64,000 nucleotides of DNA, taken from positions 4,650,001 through 4,714,000 of the forward strand of contig NZ_CP080377.1 of assembly GCF_019443505.1 (NCBI RefSeq), read 5' to 3'. This document shows positions 1 to 8,486 of the stretch, in pieces (the stretch's first letter is position 1; each line of letters starts with the position of its first letter). Source of the stretch: Janthinobacterium sp. PAMC25594 (GTDB lineage Bacteria; Pseudomonadota; Gammaproteobacteria; Burkholderiales; Burkholderiaceae_D). The notes beneath the pieces were generated by a model. That model made no database searches. It was not told the origin of the DNA and saw only the letters and a list, made by a program, of their open reading frames with translations. The position numbers were made by a program, and so were the translations under genes.

Positions 1-640
1 GATCGGCCAGCACATCCGTCTCGCTCAGGCGCGATTGCACGTAATCGGTGCGCATGGCCGCCAGCACGGCGGCCGCGTCCGGCACTGCGGGAGTTTCCGG
101 CGCATCGGGCGCGATGCCGCGGCGGCGCTGCATGGCCGTGCCCAGCTGCTCCATCTGCTGCGCGCTGAACAGGCGCTTGGCCATCGGTGCCAGTTGTCCT
201 TCTTCCTTGGCCATGTGGGCCTGGTAGGCGGCGACATAGTCGCGCACGCCATCGTGCGACAGCTGCGAGTCCGTGCCGGCGGCAATGGCGTCCAGTTCCG
301 GGCGCAGGGTCAGCCAGGCCTGGTCCATGCGCTGGTGGTCGGCCAGGATTTCCGGCACCAGGGTGGCCAGCAGGGCCGCGTCCTCGCCCGTGGCCGTGGC
401 CTGCAGCATGGGCATCAGGTCTTGCTCTTCATCATCATGATGCAGATGGGCGGCCTTATTGAAATACTGCAACACCGCCTTGGCCGCCTGTTGCGCTTCC
501 GGCGTGTTGCCGTTCTGTCCCAGGTGGCCCAGCAGGTTTTGCAGGGTCGTCAGCTGCTTGCGGATCTTGTCGTGGCAATGCTTGAGCACGGCGATGGGCT
601 GGTCAAAGCCGGGAACGGAGTCGAACAGGGGAGAGGTCAT
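1..640 (-). CDS. Hemerythrin-domain (HHE) protein, partial at left edge
   Basis: The reading frame starts at an ATG at 640 and runs leftwards off the window with 213 codons visible. An all-helical HHE-type sequence is seen, with His residues spaced as in hemerythrin cation-binding domains: LKHCHDKIRKQL near residues 19-30, HLHHDDEEQDLMP near 67-79, DHQRMD near 101 and a later YQAHMAKEE. Such proteins bind a di-iron centre and are linked to O2, NO or iron-stress sensing; the exact role here is unknown. It is divergent from tcdA, with 113 bases between the start codons. The C-terminus lies outside the window, so total length cannot be judged. Confidence 0.8.
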   Translation of the reverse strand, partial: MTSPLFDSVPGFDQPIAVLKHCHDKIRKQLTTLQNLLGHLGQNGNTPEAQQAAKAVLQYFNKAAHLHHDDEEQDLMPMLQATATGEDAALLATLVPEILADHQRMDQAWLTLRPELDAIAAGTDSQLSHDGVRDYVAAYQAHMAKEEGQLAPMAKRLFSAQQMEQLGTAMQRRRGIAPDAPETPAVPDAAAVLAAMRTDYVQSRLSETDVLAD

Positions 641-753
641 GGCGAGTTCTCGTGGTGGGCGGTGTGGGGGCGCGGCGACAAACGGAGCTTGTCGCTGTGT
701 CAATTCGGCTATTTTAGAATATCCGCCAGCGCAGTGTCCGTTAAAATGGCGCC

Positions 754-1611
754 ATGCATACCTCCACCAATGAACTAATTTCCATGGACTTGACCGAGAT
801 CGATTTTGAACGGCGTTTCGGCGGCATTGCCCGCCTGTACGGCCCCCCCGCGTTGGCACGCTTCCGTGCCGCCCATGTGTGTGTGATCGGCGTGGGCGGT
901 GTCGGTTCCTGGATCGTCGAAGCGCTGGCGCGCAGCGCCATCGGCCGCCTGACCCTGATCGACCTCGACAATGTTGCCGAATCGAATATCAATCGCCAGA
1001 TCCAGGCCATGAGCGACACCATCGGCAAGGCCAAGATCACGGCCCTGGCCGAACGCATCGAACTGATCAACCCCTTGTGCCAGGTCACGCAGATCGAGGA
1101 TTTTATTGCTCCCGATAACCTGGAGCTATTGCTGGGCGGGCGCGATTTCGACTACCTGATCGACGCCATCGACAATGCCAAGGCGAAAGCTGCCGTGATC
1201 GCGTATTGCCGTGCGCGCAACATTCCCATGCTGACCATCGGCAGCGCGGGCGGGCAGACGGACCCGACCCTGATCGCCGTGCGCGATTTGTCGAAAACGG
1301 AGCAGGAACCGCTGCTCAAGCGGGTACGAAAACTGTTGCGCACCGAATATGGTTTTCCCCGTGGCGTGAAAAACAAATTCAATGTCGACGCCGTGTTTTC
1401 CATGGAGCCGTTGAGCGCGCCCGAGAGCGCCGAAGCGTGCGCCATCGATGGCAGCGCGCCCGCCGGCGTCACGGGCTTGAACTGTGCCGGCTTCGGTTCC
1501 AGCGTGGTGGTGACGGCCAGCTTCGGCATGGTGGCGGCCGCCCATGCGCTGAAAAGCTTGCGCCAGGACAAACTGGCCGAGGTGCCGGTGTTAATGCCGG
1601 ACGCCGCCTAG
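754..1611 (+). CDS. tcdA: tRNA threonylcarbamoyladenosine dehydratase TcdA (CsdL)
   Basis: E1-like/ThiF-fold enzyme that uses ATP to dehydrate t6A37 in tRNA to the cyclic form ct6A; cytoplasmic. Visible: the Rossmann nucleotide-binding motif GVGGVGSW at about residue 46, the LIDLDNVAESNINRQ segment typical of E1-like adenylyltransferases, and YLIDAIDNAKAK. At 285 residues it is close to the family's usual length of about 270. ATG at 754 is used, but the in-frame ATG at 784 (MDLTEIDFERRFGG) also fits the family N-terminus and neither has a strong ribosome site. Its 3' end overlaps the convergent thpR by 4 bases. Confidence 0.92.
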   Translation: MHTSTNELISMDLTEIDFERRFGGIARLYGPPALARFRAAHVCVIGVGGVGSWIVEALARSAIGRLTLIDLDNVAESNINRQIQAMSDTIGKAKITALAERIELINPLCQVTQIEDFIAPDNLELLLGGRDFDYLIDAIDNAKAKAAVIAYCRARNIPMLTIGSAGGQTDPTLIAVRDLSKTEQEPLLKRVRKLLRTEYGFPRGVKNKFNVDAVFSMEPLSAPESAEACAIDGSAPAGVTGLNCAGFGSSVVVTASFGMVAAAHALKSLRQDKLAEVPVLMPDAA

Positions 1612-2126
1612 CTTAATTTCCTGCTGGCCAGGATGCGGTAATCGCCGCTGCTTTTCAGCGATTCCACCAGCACCAGTTCGTCCGCCAGCCAGGCGATGGG
1701 CGCGAAGTCCTGGTTGGCCGGCGGCGGCGCCTGGCGCGCCAGCGTCACGTGCGGTGTAAAGCGGTCGTGCTCGAAGCGGGGCGCGAGGCCCTGTTGCGCC
1801 AGCTCATGCATGCAGGCCGCGCGCAAGTCCAGCAGGGCGGGCGAGGGCTGCGCCAGGGCGGCCCAGGCCAGCGCCAGCTGCGCAAAGTGGCTGGCGTGAT
1901 CGAACAGCAAGGGTATGGGATGCGCCGGCAAGTGCGCCAGGATATCTTGCAGGGCCGGCAGCTCGCTGGCCGGGCGCTGGCCCAGGAAGGCCAGCGTCAG
2001 GTGCAGTTTCTCGGCGCGCACGGGCTTGCCTTGCAAGCGCGCCTGCCAGGCGAGCAGGGCCGTGCGCGTGGCCGCATCGGGCCACAGCGCGTAAAACAGG
2101 CGGGGGCAATGGGTATCAGGCGACAA
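1608..2126 (-). CDS. thpR: RNA 2',3'-cyclic phosphodiesterase (2H phosphoesterase)
   Basis: 2H-superfamily enzyme (LigT/ThpR) hydrolysing 2',3'-cyclic phosphate ends of RNA. Both catalytic HxT motifs are visible: HLTLAFLG at about residue 42 and HVTLAR at about residue 126, in a protein of 172 residues, the family length. The start is a TTG at 2126, chosen because AGGAAAAAC lies at correct spacing just upstream and the next residues ([15 protein letters not shown]) match the usual N-terminal RLFxALxP motif. It is convergent with tcdA, whose stop codon overlaps its own. Confidence 0.88.
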   Translation of the reverse strand: MSPDTHCPRLFYALWPDAATRTALLAWQARLQGKPVRAEKLHLTLAFLGQRPASELPALQDILAHLPAHPIPLLFDHASHFAQLALAWAALAQPSPALLDLRAACMHELAQQGLAPRFEHDRFTPHVTLARQAPPPANQDFAPIAWLADELVLVESLKSSGDYRILASRKLS

Positions 2127-2220
2127 GTTTTTCCTATCGTTGCGGCGGTTTGCTATGATTGGCGTTCCCTGCCTCTTGCATTGGCAGGGATCTCACCGAA
2201 ACTCACTGAAAGAATACATC

Positions 2221-2685
2221 ATGACGCGTAGCTCCGTTTTGTTTGCCCTGATCTGCTCCGTCGCCGCGTCGCTGGCGCAGGCACAGGCGCCAGCGCCTGT
2301 TCCCGCCTCCGCCGTCTCGCTGAGCCCCGGCCCTGTCGCCGATAAACTGATCGTGATCGACAACAAGGTCGGCACCGGCAAGGAAGCGTCCGCCGGCAAT
2401 AACGTCACCGTGCACTACACGGGCTGGCTGTACCGTCCCATGGCGAAAGATTCGCGCGGCAAGAAGTTCGACAGCTCCGTGGGCCGTGGCCCGTTTGACT
2501 TCCCGCTCGGCAAGGGCATGGTCATCAAGGGCTGGGACCAGGGCGTGGCCGGCATGAAAGTGGGCGGCAAGCGCACCCTGATCATTCCAGGCGAACTGGC
2601 CTATGGTCCGCGCGGCGCCGGCAATGGCGACATTCCGCCGAACTCGGCACTGATCTTCGACGTGGAATTGCTGGACGTGAAGTAA
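2221..2685 (+). CDS. FKBP-type peptidyl-prolyl isomerase, exported
   Basis: Catalyses proline cis-trans isomerisation, probably in the periplasm. Residues 1-22 form a signal peptide ([21 protein letters not shown], cleavage near AQA). The FKBP fold follows: VHYTGWLY, a [31 protein letters not shown] region cut here into its recognisable parts FDSS, F-PLG, VI-GWD-G, then [11 protein letters not shown] and [16 protein letters not shown]. The insert PMAKDSRGK between strands is common in betaproteobacterial members. The open frame extends upstream to 2140, but ATG 2221 gives a clean signal peptide. It stands alone, downstream of the divergent thpR. Confidence 0.9.
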   Translation: MTRSSVLFALICSVAASLAQAQAPAPVPASAVSLSPGPVADKLIVIDNKVGTGKEASAGNNVTVHYTGWLYRPMAKDSRGKKFDSSVGRGPFDFPLGKGMVIKGWDQGVAGMKVGGKRTLIIPGELAYGPRGAGNGDIPPNSALIFDVELLDVK

Positions 2686-2769
2686 TTGTTCAGTTTCGGC
2701 AGCGCACCACGTGCGCTGCCGTGAAAAAGCGGTAGACTGGGATTTTCTGATATAGCTGTGGAGACTCCC

Positions 2770-3702
2770 ATGAACATCGCCAACGACGTCACTGAACTGA
2801 TCGGCAACACGCCCCTGGTGCGCATCAACCGCATCGCCGCCGGCAGTGTGGCCACCATCCTGGCCAAACTCGAATTCTACAATCCCGCGCACAGCGTCAA
2901 GGACCGCATCGGCCTGTCCATGATCGTCGCCGCGGAAGCTGCTGGCAAGATTCATGCCGATACCGTCATCGTCGAGCCCACCAGCGGCAACACGGGCATT
3001 GCGCTGGCCATGGTCTGCGCCGCGCGCGGCTACCGCTGCACCCTCGTCATGCCCGACACCATGAGCCGCGAACGGCGCATCCTTCTGCGCGCCTACGGCG
3101 CCGAGCTGGTGCTCACGCCCGGTAGCGAAGGCATGCTGGGCGCCATCCGCAAGGCCGAGGACATGGTGGCGGCCGAGCCGCGCTACCTGATGCTGCAGCA
3201 ATTTAACAATCCGGCCAATCCCGCCATCCACCGCGCCACGACGGCCGAGGAAATCTGGCGCGATACGGATGGACAAGTCGACATCGTCATCGCCGGCGTG
3301 GGCACGGGCGGCACGATCACCGGCATCGGCGAAGTGTTGAAGGAACGCAAGCCCGGCGTCCAAGTGATCGCCGTGGAACCGGAAGCGTCGCCGATGCTGT
3401 CGAAAGGCACCAAGGGGCCGCACCCGATCCAGGGCATCGGCGCCGGTTTCGTGCCGCAGATACTGAACACGGCCATCTACGACGAAATCATCTGCGTGAA
3501 GAACGACGACGCGTTCGCCACGGCGCGCCTGGCCGCCAGCGATGAAGGCTTGCTGGTTGGCATCTCGTCGGGCGCCGCCCTGTGGGCCGCCCTGCAAGTG
3601 GCGCGCCGTCCGGAAAACGCGGGCAAGACCATCGTCACCATCATCCCGTCGTTCGGCGAACGCTACCTGAGCACGGCCTTGTACGCCGGCTTGGGCGACT
3701 AA
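2770..3702 (+). CDS. cysK: Cysteine synthase A (O-acetylserine sulfhydrylase)
   Basis: PLP enzyme making L-cysteine from O-acetylserine and sulfide; cytoplasmic, last step of sulfate assimilation. The PLP lysine lies in SVKDRIG (about residue 44), the substrate loop TSGNTG at about 71, the phosphate-binding loop [10 protein letters not shown] and the C-terminal GISSGAA motif are all intact. 311 residues is normal for CysK. ATG 2770 is preferred over an upstream in-frame GTG at 2758 because GGAG sits six bases before it. CysM is the main alternative; the [17 protein letters not shown] pattern favours CysK. Confidence 0.92.
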   Translation: MNIANDVTELIGNTPLVRINRIAAGSVATILAKLEFYNPAHSVKDRIGLSMIVAAEAAGKIHADTVIVEPTSGNTGIALAMVCAARGYRCTLVMPDTMSRERRILLRAYGAELVLTPGSEGMLGAIRKAEDMVAAEPRYLMLQQFNNPANPAIHRATTAEEIWRDTDGQVDIVIAGVGTGGTITGIGEVLKERKPGVQVIAVEPEASPMLSKGTKGPHPIQGIGAGFVPQILNTAIYDEIICVKNDDAFATARLAASDEGLLVGISSGAALWAALQVARRPENAGKTIVTIIPSFGERYLSTALYAGLGD

Positions 3703-3873
3703 GAGCCGATCCGTCCGGCGGGGCTGCGAAGGTAGCGCCGCTTGACCGGCGCCGTGCAAGGGCGCCGGTTGAACTTGCCATGCCGAAATATGCGCCAGGC
3801 AGGCAGGGCAGGCGCAGTACAATATCGGACGGGCCGCAATGGTTCGGTCCGTATTGTGCCTTTGAATGGAAAT

Positions 3874-4275
3874 ATGTTCCTGGTAAAACCTGAACGCCGC
3901 CGCCTGCTGCAGGTGGGCGCAACCGTGGCTGTCATCGCGCTGGGCCTGGCCTCGCGCGCTTATCCCCAATTCCTTCCCGCCGCGCTCGGCAAGTATCCGG
4001 GCGACGCCCTGTGGGCCATGATGATCGTCTTTGCGCTGGGCATCATCGCCACGCGCATGCGCACCTGGCAGCTGGCATTGTGGTCTCTGCTGATCTGCTT
4101 TGCCGTGGAATTCGGCCAACTGCTCCAGACGCCCTGGCTCGTCGCGCTGCGCGCGCATCCGCTGGGGCACCTGGTGCTCGGTTCCACCTTCGGCTGGGGC
4201 GACTTGATCGCCTACACGGCCGGTGTGGCGATTGCGGCGCTGGTGGATAAAGCGGCGCTGTTCAAGCGCCGCTAG
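3874..4275 (+). CDS. DUF2809-family integral membrane protein
   Basis: A 133-residue protein with about four hydrophobic helices, matching the DUF2809 pattern: an early ASRAYPQFLPAALGKYPGDALWAMMIVF stretch (seen as SRxxPxxLPxxLGKYxGDALW) and later FAVEFGQLLQTPWL followed by HLVLGSTFGWGDLIAYTAGV. Function is unknown in the family. The frame is open back to 3742, but the ATG at 3874 starts exactly where family similarity would begin. It ends six bases before the stop of the convergent M16 peptidase gene. Confidence 0.75.
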   Translation: MFLVKPERRRLLQVGATVAVIALGLASRAYPQFLPAALGKYPGDALWAMMIVFALGIIATRMRTWQLALWSLLICFAVEFGQLLQTPWLVALRAHPLGHLVLGSTFGWGDLIAYTAGVAIAALVDKAALFKRR

Positions 4276-4281
4276 TCCCGC

Positions 4282-7110
4282 TTACTTGACGTTACCCTCC
4301 TTGAGGTTACCCTCGGCATCGCGCAGTTCCACGGGCGCCAGTTTCAGCTTGGATAATTGCGGGGCGATCTTCGCCTGGTCGCCCACGCCGATGACGATCA
4401 GCTTTTCCGGCTGCAGGTATTTTTTTGCCACCTGCTGCACCTGCTTGTCCGTCACGCTGGCAAAGCGCTGTGGCAGGGTCGCGTAGTAGTCGAGGCCCAG
4501 GCCGTAGATATATACGTTGGCCATGCTGGCGCTGATGCTGGCATTCGTCTCGAACTGGCCCGGCAGCGACAGCACCTGCGAATTGCGCGCATTCGACAAT
4601 TCCCTGGCCGTCAGTGGCTTGGCGATCATGGCGCGGATTTCCTTGAAGGTTTCCGACACGGCCGGGCCCGTCACGTCCGTGCGCACGCCGGCCGCGATGG
4701 AGAACGGTCCCGGCTGGCTGCGGTACTGGAATTGCGAGCGCACGCCATAGGTGTAGCCCTTCTCTTCACGCAGGTTATTGCTCAGCCGGCTCGTAAACAA
4801 GCCGCCCAGCGCCGCGTTCATCACTTGCAGCGGCGCATAATCGGGCGTCGTGCGGGCCACGGCGATGGTCGACAGGCGCACGGCCGTCTGCGGCGCGCCC
4901 GGCTTGTCGACGAGGATCAGTTTTGCTTTTGTCGTGGCCGGCGCCGCCGTCACGGACGGCGCCACCGCGCCCGCCTTCCAGCTGCCAAACTTGGCTTCGG
5001 CCAGGCTCTTCAATTGCGCTGCGTCGATGTCGCCCGAGACGATCAGGGCCGCATTGTTCGGCACATAATGCTGCTGCCAGAACGCCTGCAGGTCGGCGCG
5101 GCTGGTGGCTTTCAGGGCCGCTTCCGTGCCCAGCTGGATATACCCGTACGGATGTTGCGGGCCGTACAGGGCTGCCGCTTCCACGCGGGCCGCCACGGCT
5201 CCCGCGTTTTCGCGCTGCTGCGCCAGTTCGCCGATACGGCTGGCGCGCTGGCGCTCCACTTCGGCCGCGGGGAATTGCGGGTGCTGCACCACGTCGGCCA
5301 GCACGTCGAGCGCTTGCGGGAAGGTGGTTTTCAGCGACGTCAGCTGGGCGAACGAGGCATCCGCGCCGGAACCCGTGCCGAGGAAAGCACCGAGTTGCGC
5401 CACGTCATCGGCGATCTGCGGCGCGCTGCGCGTACTGGTTCCTTCCTGCAGCAGTTGCGCCGTAAAGCCCGACAAACCCGGCTGCGCCAGCGGATTGGCG
5501 CCCGAACCGCTTTTCACCACCAGTTGGGTCGATACCAGCGGCACGGCCGGGTTGTAATTGTGGATCACGGTCAAGCCATTGCTCAAGGTGAAGGACGTCG
5601 CTTGCGGCAGCACGATTGTCGGCGCGGGACCGGCGGCCGGCACCTTGTTACGCCATGGCTCGTCCGCATTGATGGCCGTGCCTGGCGCCGACTTGACCTT
5701 GCCCGGCGCCGGCGTCGCCACTTCCGGACCCAGGTCCGGCGTGCCCGGCACGCCATACACGACCACGCGCGCCTGATTTTTCAGGTAGGTGTCGACGGCG
5801 CGCTGCACGCCGGCCGCCGTCACCTGGCGGTAGCGTTCGATATCCTTGCCCAGGTAGCCGGGGTCGCCCAGGTACTGGTTGTACTGGTTCATCATGTTGG
5901 CGTTGCCGCCCACTTTTTCCACCTGGCTCAGCATGCTCGTCTCGATGCTGTTGCGGGCCCGTTCGAGTTCCTTCTCGCTAGGCCCCTGGGTGCGCAATTG
6001 CTCCAGCTCCGCCTGCATGGCTTGCTCGATTTCCTCGGGCTGGTGGCCGGGGCGGGCCGTCACGTCGATGGTAAACACGGAGGTGAGGGCGTTCGAGCTC
6101 TGGTTCGCGCCCACGTCCTGCGCGATCTGCTTGTCGTACACCAGGGACTTGTACAGGCGGCTGGACTTGCCGCCGGCCAGGATTTGCGCCGCCATCGACA
6201 ATTCCGCGTCATCCTTGGCGTAGGCGGACGGCGTCAGCCAGGCCATGAAGACGCGCGGCAACTCGACCCTGTCCTGCACCACGATGCGGCGCTCCTGCGT
6301 GATGGGCGGCGTCACCACATCGGGCTTGGCCACGGCGGGGCCGCTCTTGAAGCTGCCGAAGTATTTATTGACCAGTTCCTTGGTCTTCGCCTTGTCGATG
6401 TCGCCGGCGATCACCAGGCTGGCATTGTTGGGACCATAGTATTTGGTAAAGAATTCCTTGATGTCGGCCAGCTTCGCGTTCTGGATGTCCGCATGCGAAC
6501 CGATGACGCTGGCGTAATACGGGTGGGTCTTCGGAAACAGCTGGTGGTACAGGGCTTCCTGCACGATGCCGTACGGTGCGTTTTCCACGCTCTGGCGGCG
6601 CTCGTTGCGCACCACGTCCTGCTGGTTCGTCAGCGCCGTCTGGTCGAGCACGTCGAGCAGGTAGCCCATGCGGTCGGAATGGGCCCACAGGGCCAGTTCC
6701 AGCTGGTTCGACGGCACCGTGTCGAAATAATTGGTGCGGTCGAAATCCGTGCTGCCGTTCGAATCGGTGGCGCCTGCGCCTTCCAGCAACTGGTCGGCCA
6801 TGCCGCGCGGCACGTGCTTGGTGGCGGCAAACATCATGTGTTCGAACAAGTGGGCAAAGCCCGTCAGGCCCGGCGCTTCGTTCGCGGGACCCACGTGATA
6901 CCAGACATTGACGGCCGTGACGGGCAATTTATGGTCTTCCACGAGGATCACGTCGAGGCCATTCGGCAGCGTGTATTTTTCGTAGGCAACATTTGGCACG
7001 CTCGTGGCTGCCGTCGCGGCGGCCGCACCGGCGGCGTGGGCGAGGCTCAGGGGGGCGCCGTACAGCGACAGCATCAGGGCGGGTATGGCCAGCAATTTGA
7101 TCGGTTTCAT
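4282..7110 (-). CDS. Periplasmic M16-family (pitrilysin-like) zinc peptidase, two-domain
   Basis: A 942-residue exported peptidase made of two fused M16 halves. A signal peptide covers residues 1-26 (cleavage near AHA). The active inverted zinc motif HLFEH lies at 87-91 with downstream glutamates in NAPYGIVQEALYHQLFP; this first half should be catalytic. The second half (from about residue 500) has the same fold but the corresponding AQLLQEGT lacks the His pair, as usual for the non-catalytic half. The RxxxYG-like segment EEKGYTYGVRSQF near the end is the substrate-binding R/Y motif. Such proteins clear peptides in the periplasm. It is transcribed away from the TraL/TraM-like pair. Confidence 0.9.
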   Translation of the reverse strand: MKPIKLLAIPALMLSLYGAPLSLAHAAGAAAATAATSVPNVAYEKYTLPNGLDVILVEDHKLPVTAVNVWYHVGPANEAPGLTGFAHLFEHMMFAATKHVPRGMADQLLEGAGATDSNGSTDFDRTNYFDTVPSNQLELALWAHSDRMGYLLDVLDQTALTNQQDVVRNERRQSVENAPYGIVQEALYHQLFPKTHPYYASVIGSHADIQNAKLADIKEFFTKYYGPNNASLVIAGDIDKAKTKELVNKYFGSFKSGPAVAKPDVVTPPITQERRIVVQDRVELPRVFMAWLTPSAYAKDDAELSMAAQILAGGKSSRLYKSLVYDKQIAQDVGANQSSNALTSVFTIDVTARPGHQPEEIEQAMQAELEQLRTQGPSEKELERARNSIETSMLSQVEKVGGNANMMNQYNQYLGDPGYLGKDIERYRQVTAAGVQRAVDTYLKNQARVVVYGVPGTPDLGPEVATPAPGKVKSAPGTAINADEPWRNKVPAAGPAPTIVLPQATSFTLSNGLTVIHNYNPAVPLVSTQLVVKSGSGANPLAQPGLSGFTAQLLQEGTSTRSAPQIADDVAQLGAFLGTGSGADASFAQLTSLKTTFPQALDVLADVVQHPQFPAAEVERQRASRIGELAQQRENAGAVAARVEAAALYGPQHPYGYIQLGTEAALKATSRADLQAFWQQHYVPNNAALIVSGDIDAAQLKSLAEAKFGSWKAGAVAPSVTAAPATTKAKLILVDKPGAPQTAVRLSTIAVARTTPDYAPLQVMNAALGGLFTSRLSNNLREEKGYTYGVRSQFQYRSQPGPFSIAAGVRTDVTGPAVSETFKEIRAMIAKPLTARELSNARNSQVLSLPGQFETNASISASMANVYIYGLGLDYYATLPQRFASVTDKQVQQVAKKYLQPEKLIVIGVGDQAKIAPQLSKLKLAPVELRDAEGNLKEGNVK

Positions 7111-7176
7111 GCATGCTTCCAGGCTAGGGTGGGGAAGACGCTGCGGCCCGCTCGTGGCGGGCCCAGCGCGACGGTA

Positions 7177-7545
7177 CTACAGTTTATACAGCAGGGTCGC
7201 GCCGCCCAGCACCAGCAGCGCGCAGGCGACGGAGACGATGGCGGCCGCGCCCAGCAAACGCCATTCGCGCGGCGTAAAGCCGGCCGGCGATGGCGATGGC
7301 GATGGTGCAGGCGCTTGCGGCGCGGGCTGGGGCATGGCTGGCGCCGGTTCGGCTGGCAAGCCGCCCGCCACGCGCGCCTGCGCCGCCAGCGCTTGCGTGG
7401 CAGAGTTCAGCAGGGCCAGCTGGCGCTCGACGGTTTCCGCCAGCACCGCTTCGTTCAGCGCCACCAGGGCGAATATCGGGTCATCGACGTCGATCTTGAT
7501 GCCCGTCTTGTCGAACACATGGCTGCGCAGTTTGTGCTGGTCCAT
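7177..7545 (-). CDS. TraM-like conjugal transfer protein (IncP type)
   Basis: A 122-residue protein: a soluble N-terminal half with IKIDVDDPIFALVALNEAVL, which matches the start of IncP TraM-like proteins (xxGVxVxxDDPIxxLxxxNxxxL), then a Pro/Ala-rich linker (about 60-90) and one C-terminal membrane helix (about 98-118). ATG 7545 abuts the TAG stop of the TraL-like gene directly (TAGATG), so the two are translationally coupled. No other transfer gene is nearby. The TraM assignment is by memory of sequence pattern and gene order. Confidence 0.6.
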   Translation of the reverse strand: MDQHKLRSHVFDKTGIKIDVDDPIFALVALNEAVLAETVERQLALLNSATQALAAQARVAGGLPAEPAPAMPQPAPQAPAPSPSPSPAGFTPREWRLLGAAAIVSVACALLVLGGATLLYKL

Positions 7546-8274
7546 CTACCATTGCACCTTGTCGAGTTGTTCGAAGATGTCGCGGTAGACGACCTTGATG
7601 CGCTGTTTTTCCATGATGTTGAACTTGTCGTTCTGCATCACTTCCTGCATCGTCAGGCGTGCCGTGTTCATTTTTTTCACATCCGCGCCGAAGGTGTCGG
7701 GATTGCGCTGGCTCAAGGTGATGCTGCCTTTCACGCGCGCGCGGTTGTCGGCATACGACTGCGATTCGACAAACTGCTTGCCGGACGCCGATTGCAGCAG
7801 GCCGAAGTGTTCGTTTTGCCACAGCACCAGCGGCACTTTCGTCGCTTGCGCCGTGGCGACAAAGCCCGTGGCCGTATCGTGCAAGGTGTCGCCGCCGCCG
7901 ACGATGGTGTGGATGTACACCTTGCGGCCCGATTCTTCCAGCAGCGAGAAACAATCGTTTTCCAGCAGATAGCCCATCAGCGGCGAAAAGGTATTCGCGC
8001 CATTGTCGATCACGCAGTTGCCGTCTGTTTCGAGGATGTCGATCATCAGCGCGTCGAAGCGTTTCGGGTCGATGTTGCGCGCATCCGTCATCACGGGCAC
8101 ATGCTTGACCTGCATCGCCTTGTAGCGCGAGAACGTGGCGTTTTCCTGATCGGTGTCATAGCAGCGCAAGGGCGTGTCGTCCTTGCCGCCTATCCACTGG
8201 GCCAGCAGGGTCGAGACCAGGGTCTTGCCGATGCCGCCCTTGCCCTGCAGGATGAAATGTACCGTGTTTTGCAT
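7546..8274 (-). CDS. TraL-like P-loop ATPase (IncP type)
   Basis: A 242-residue ParA/MinD-type NTPase. The deviant Walker A GKGGIGKT lies at about residues 11-18, then DTDQENATF and a strand VIDNGANTFSPL correspond to regions conserved in RP4 TraL (IDTD--NATF, VIDNGASSFVPL), as does the C-terminal RIKVV-R-IFEQLD. RP4 TraL is about 241 residues, so length also agrees. Start: ATG 8274, with GGAG eight bases upstream, rather than the longer frame to 8307. It is followed without a gap by the TraM-like gene. In RP4 traL and traM are adjacent in the same order. Probable function: membrane-associated ATPase complex of unknown purpose here. Confidence 0.7.
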   Translation of the reverse strand: MQNTVHFILQGKGGIGKTLVSTLLAQWIGGKDDTPLRCYDTDQENATFSRYKAMQVKHVPVMTDARNIDPKRFDALMIDILETDGNCVIDNGANTFSPLMGYLLENDCFSLLEESGRKVYIHTIVGGGDTLHDTATGFVATAQATKVPLVLWQNEHFGLLQSASGKQFVESQSYADNRARVKGSITLSQRNPDTFGADVKKMNTARLTMQEVMQNDKFNIMEKQRIKVVYRDIFEQLDKVQW

Positions 8275-8486
8275 TGCGACTACTCCAAGTTGTTGCGTCA
8301 GTGACAATCAAAGATCCGTGACAGCGGCGCGGGCGCCAGGCCAGGCCACGACTGGCATTTTTACCACAATCCTTTGCAAATATGCCATGCGGAACAGCGA
8401 ATCTGGTTATGATGTTAATCAGGATACCATTGATACAGAGCAAGTTTTGTGTGAAAAATCCACCCCAGAGTGTGAACGAGGACGCA

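Noticed and set aside
2203..4170. 655-codon open frame antisense to fkp and cysK
   Set aside because: Low-complexity, His/Arg/Gly-rich translation typical of the antisense of GC-rich genes; it covers two clear genes.
7177..8274. Partition (ParA/ParB) operon
   Set aside because: The downstream protein has a membrane helix and no DNA-binding domain, and both match the TraL/TraM pattern better.
4357..8304. 1315-codon plus-strand open frame across the M16 peptidase and TraL/TraM genes
   Set aside because: Antisense shadow; the translation is His/Arg-rich without domains, while the opposite strand has clear families.
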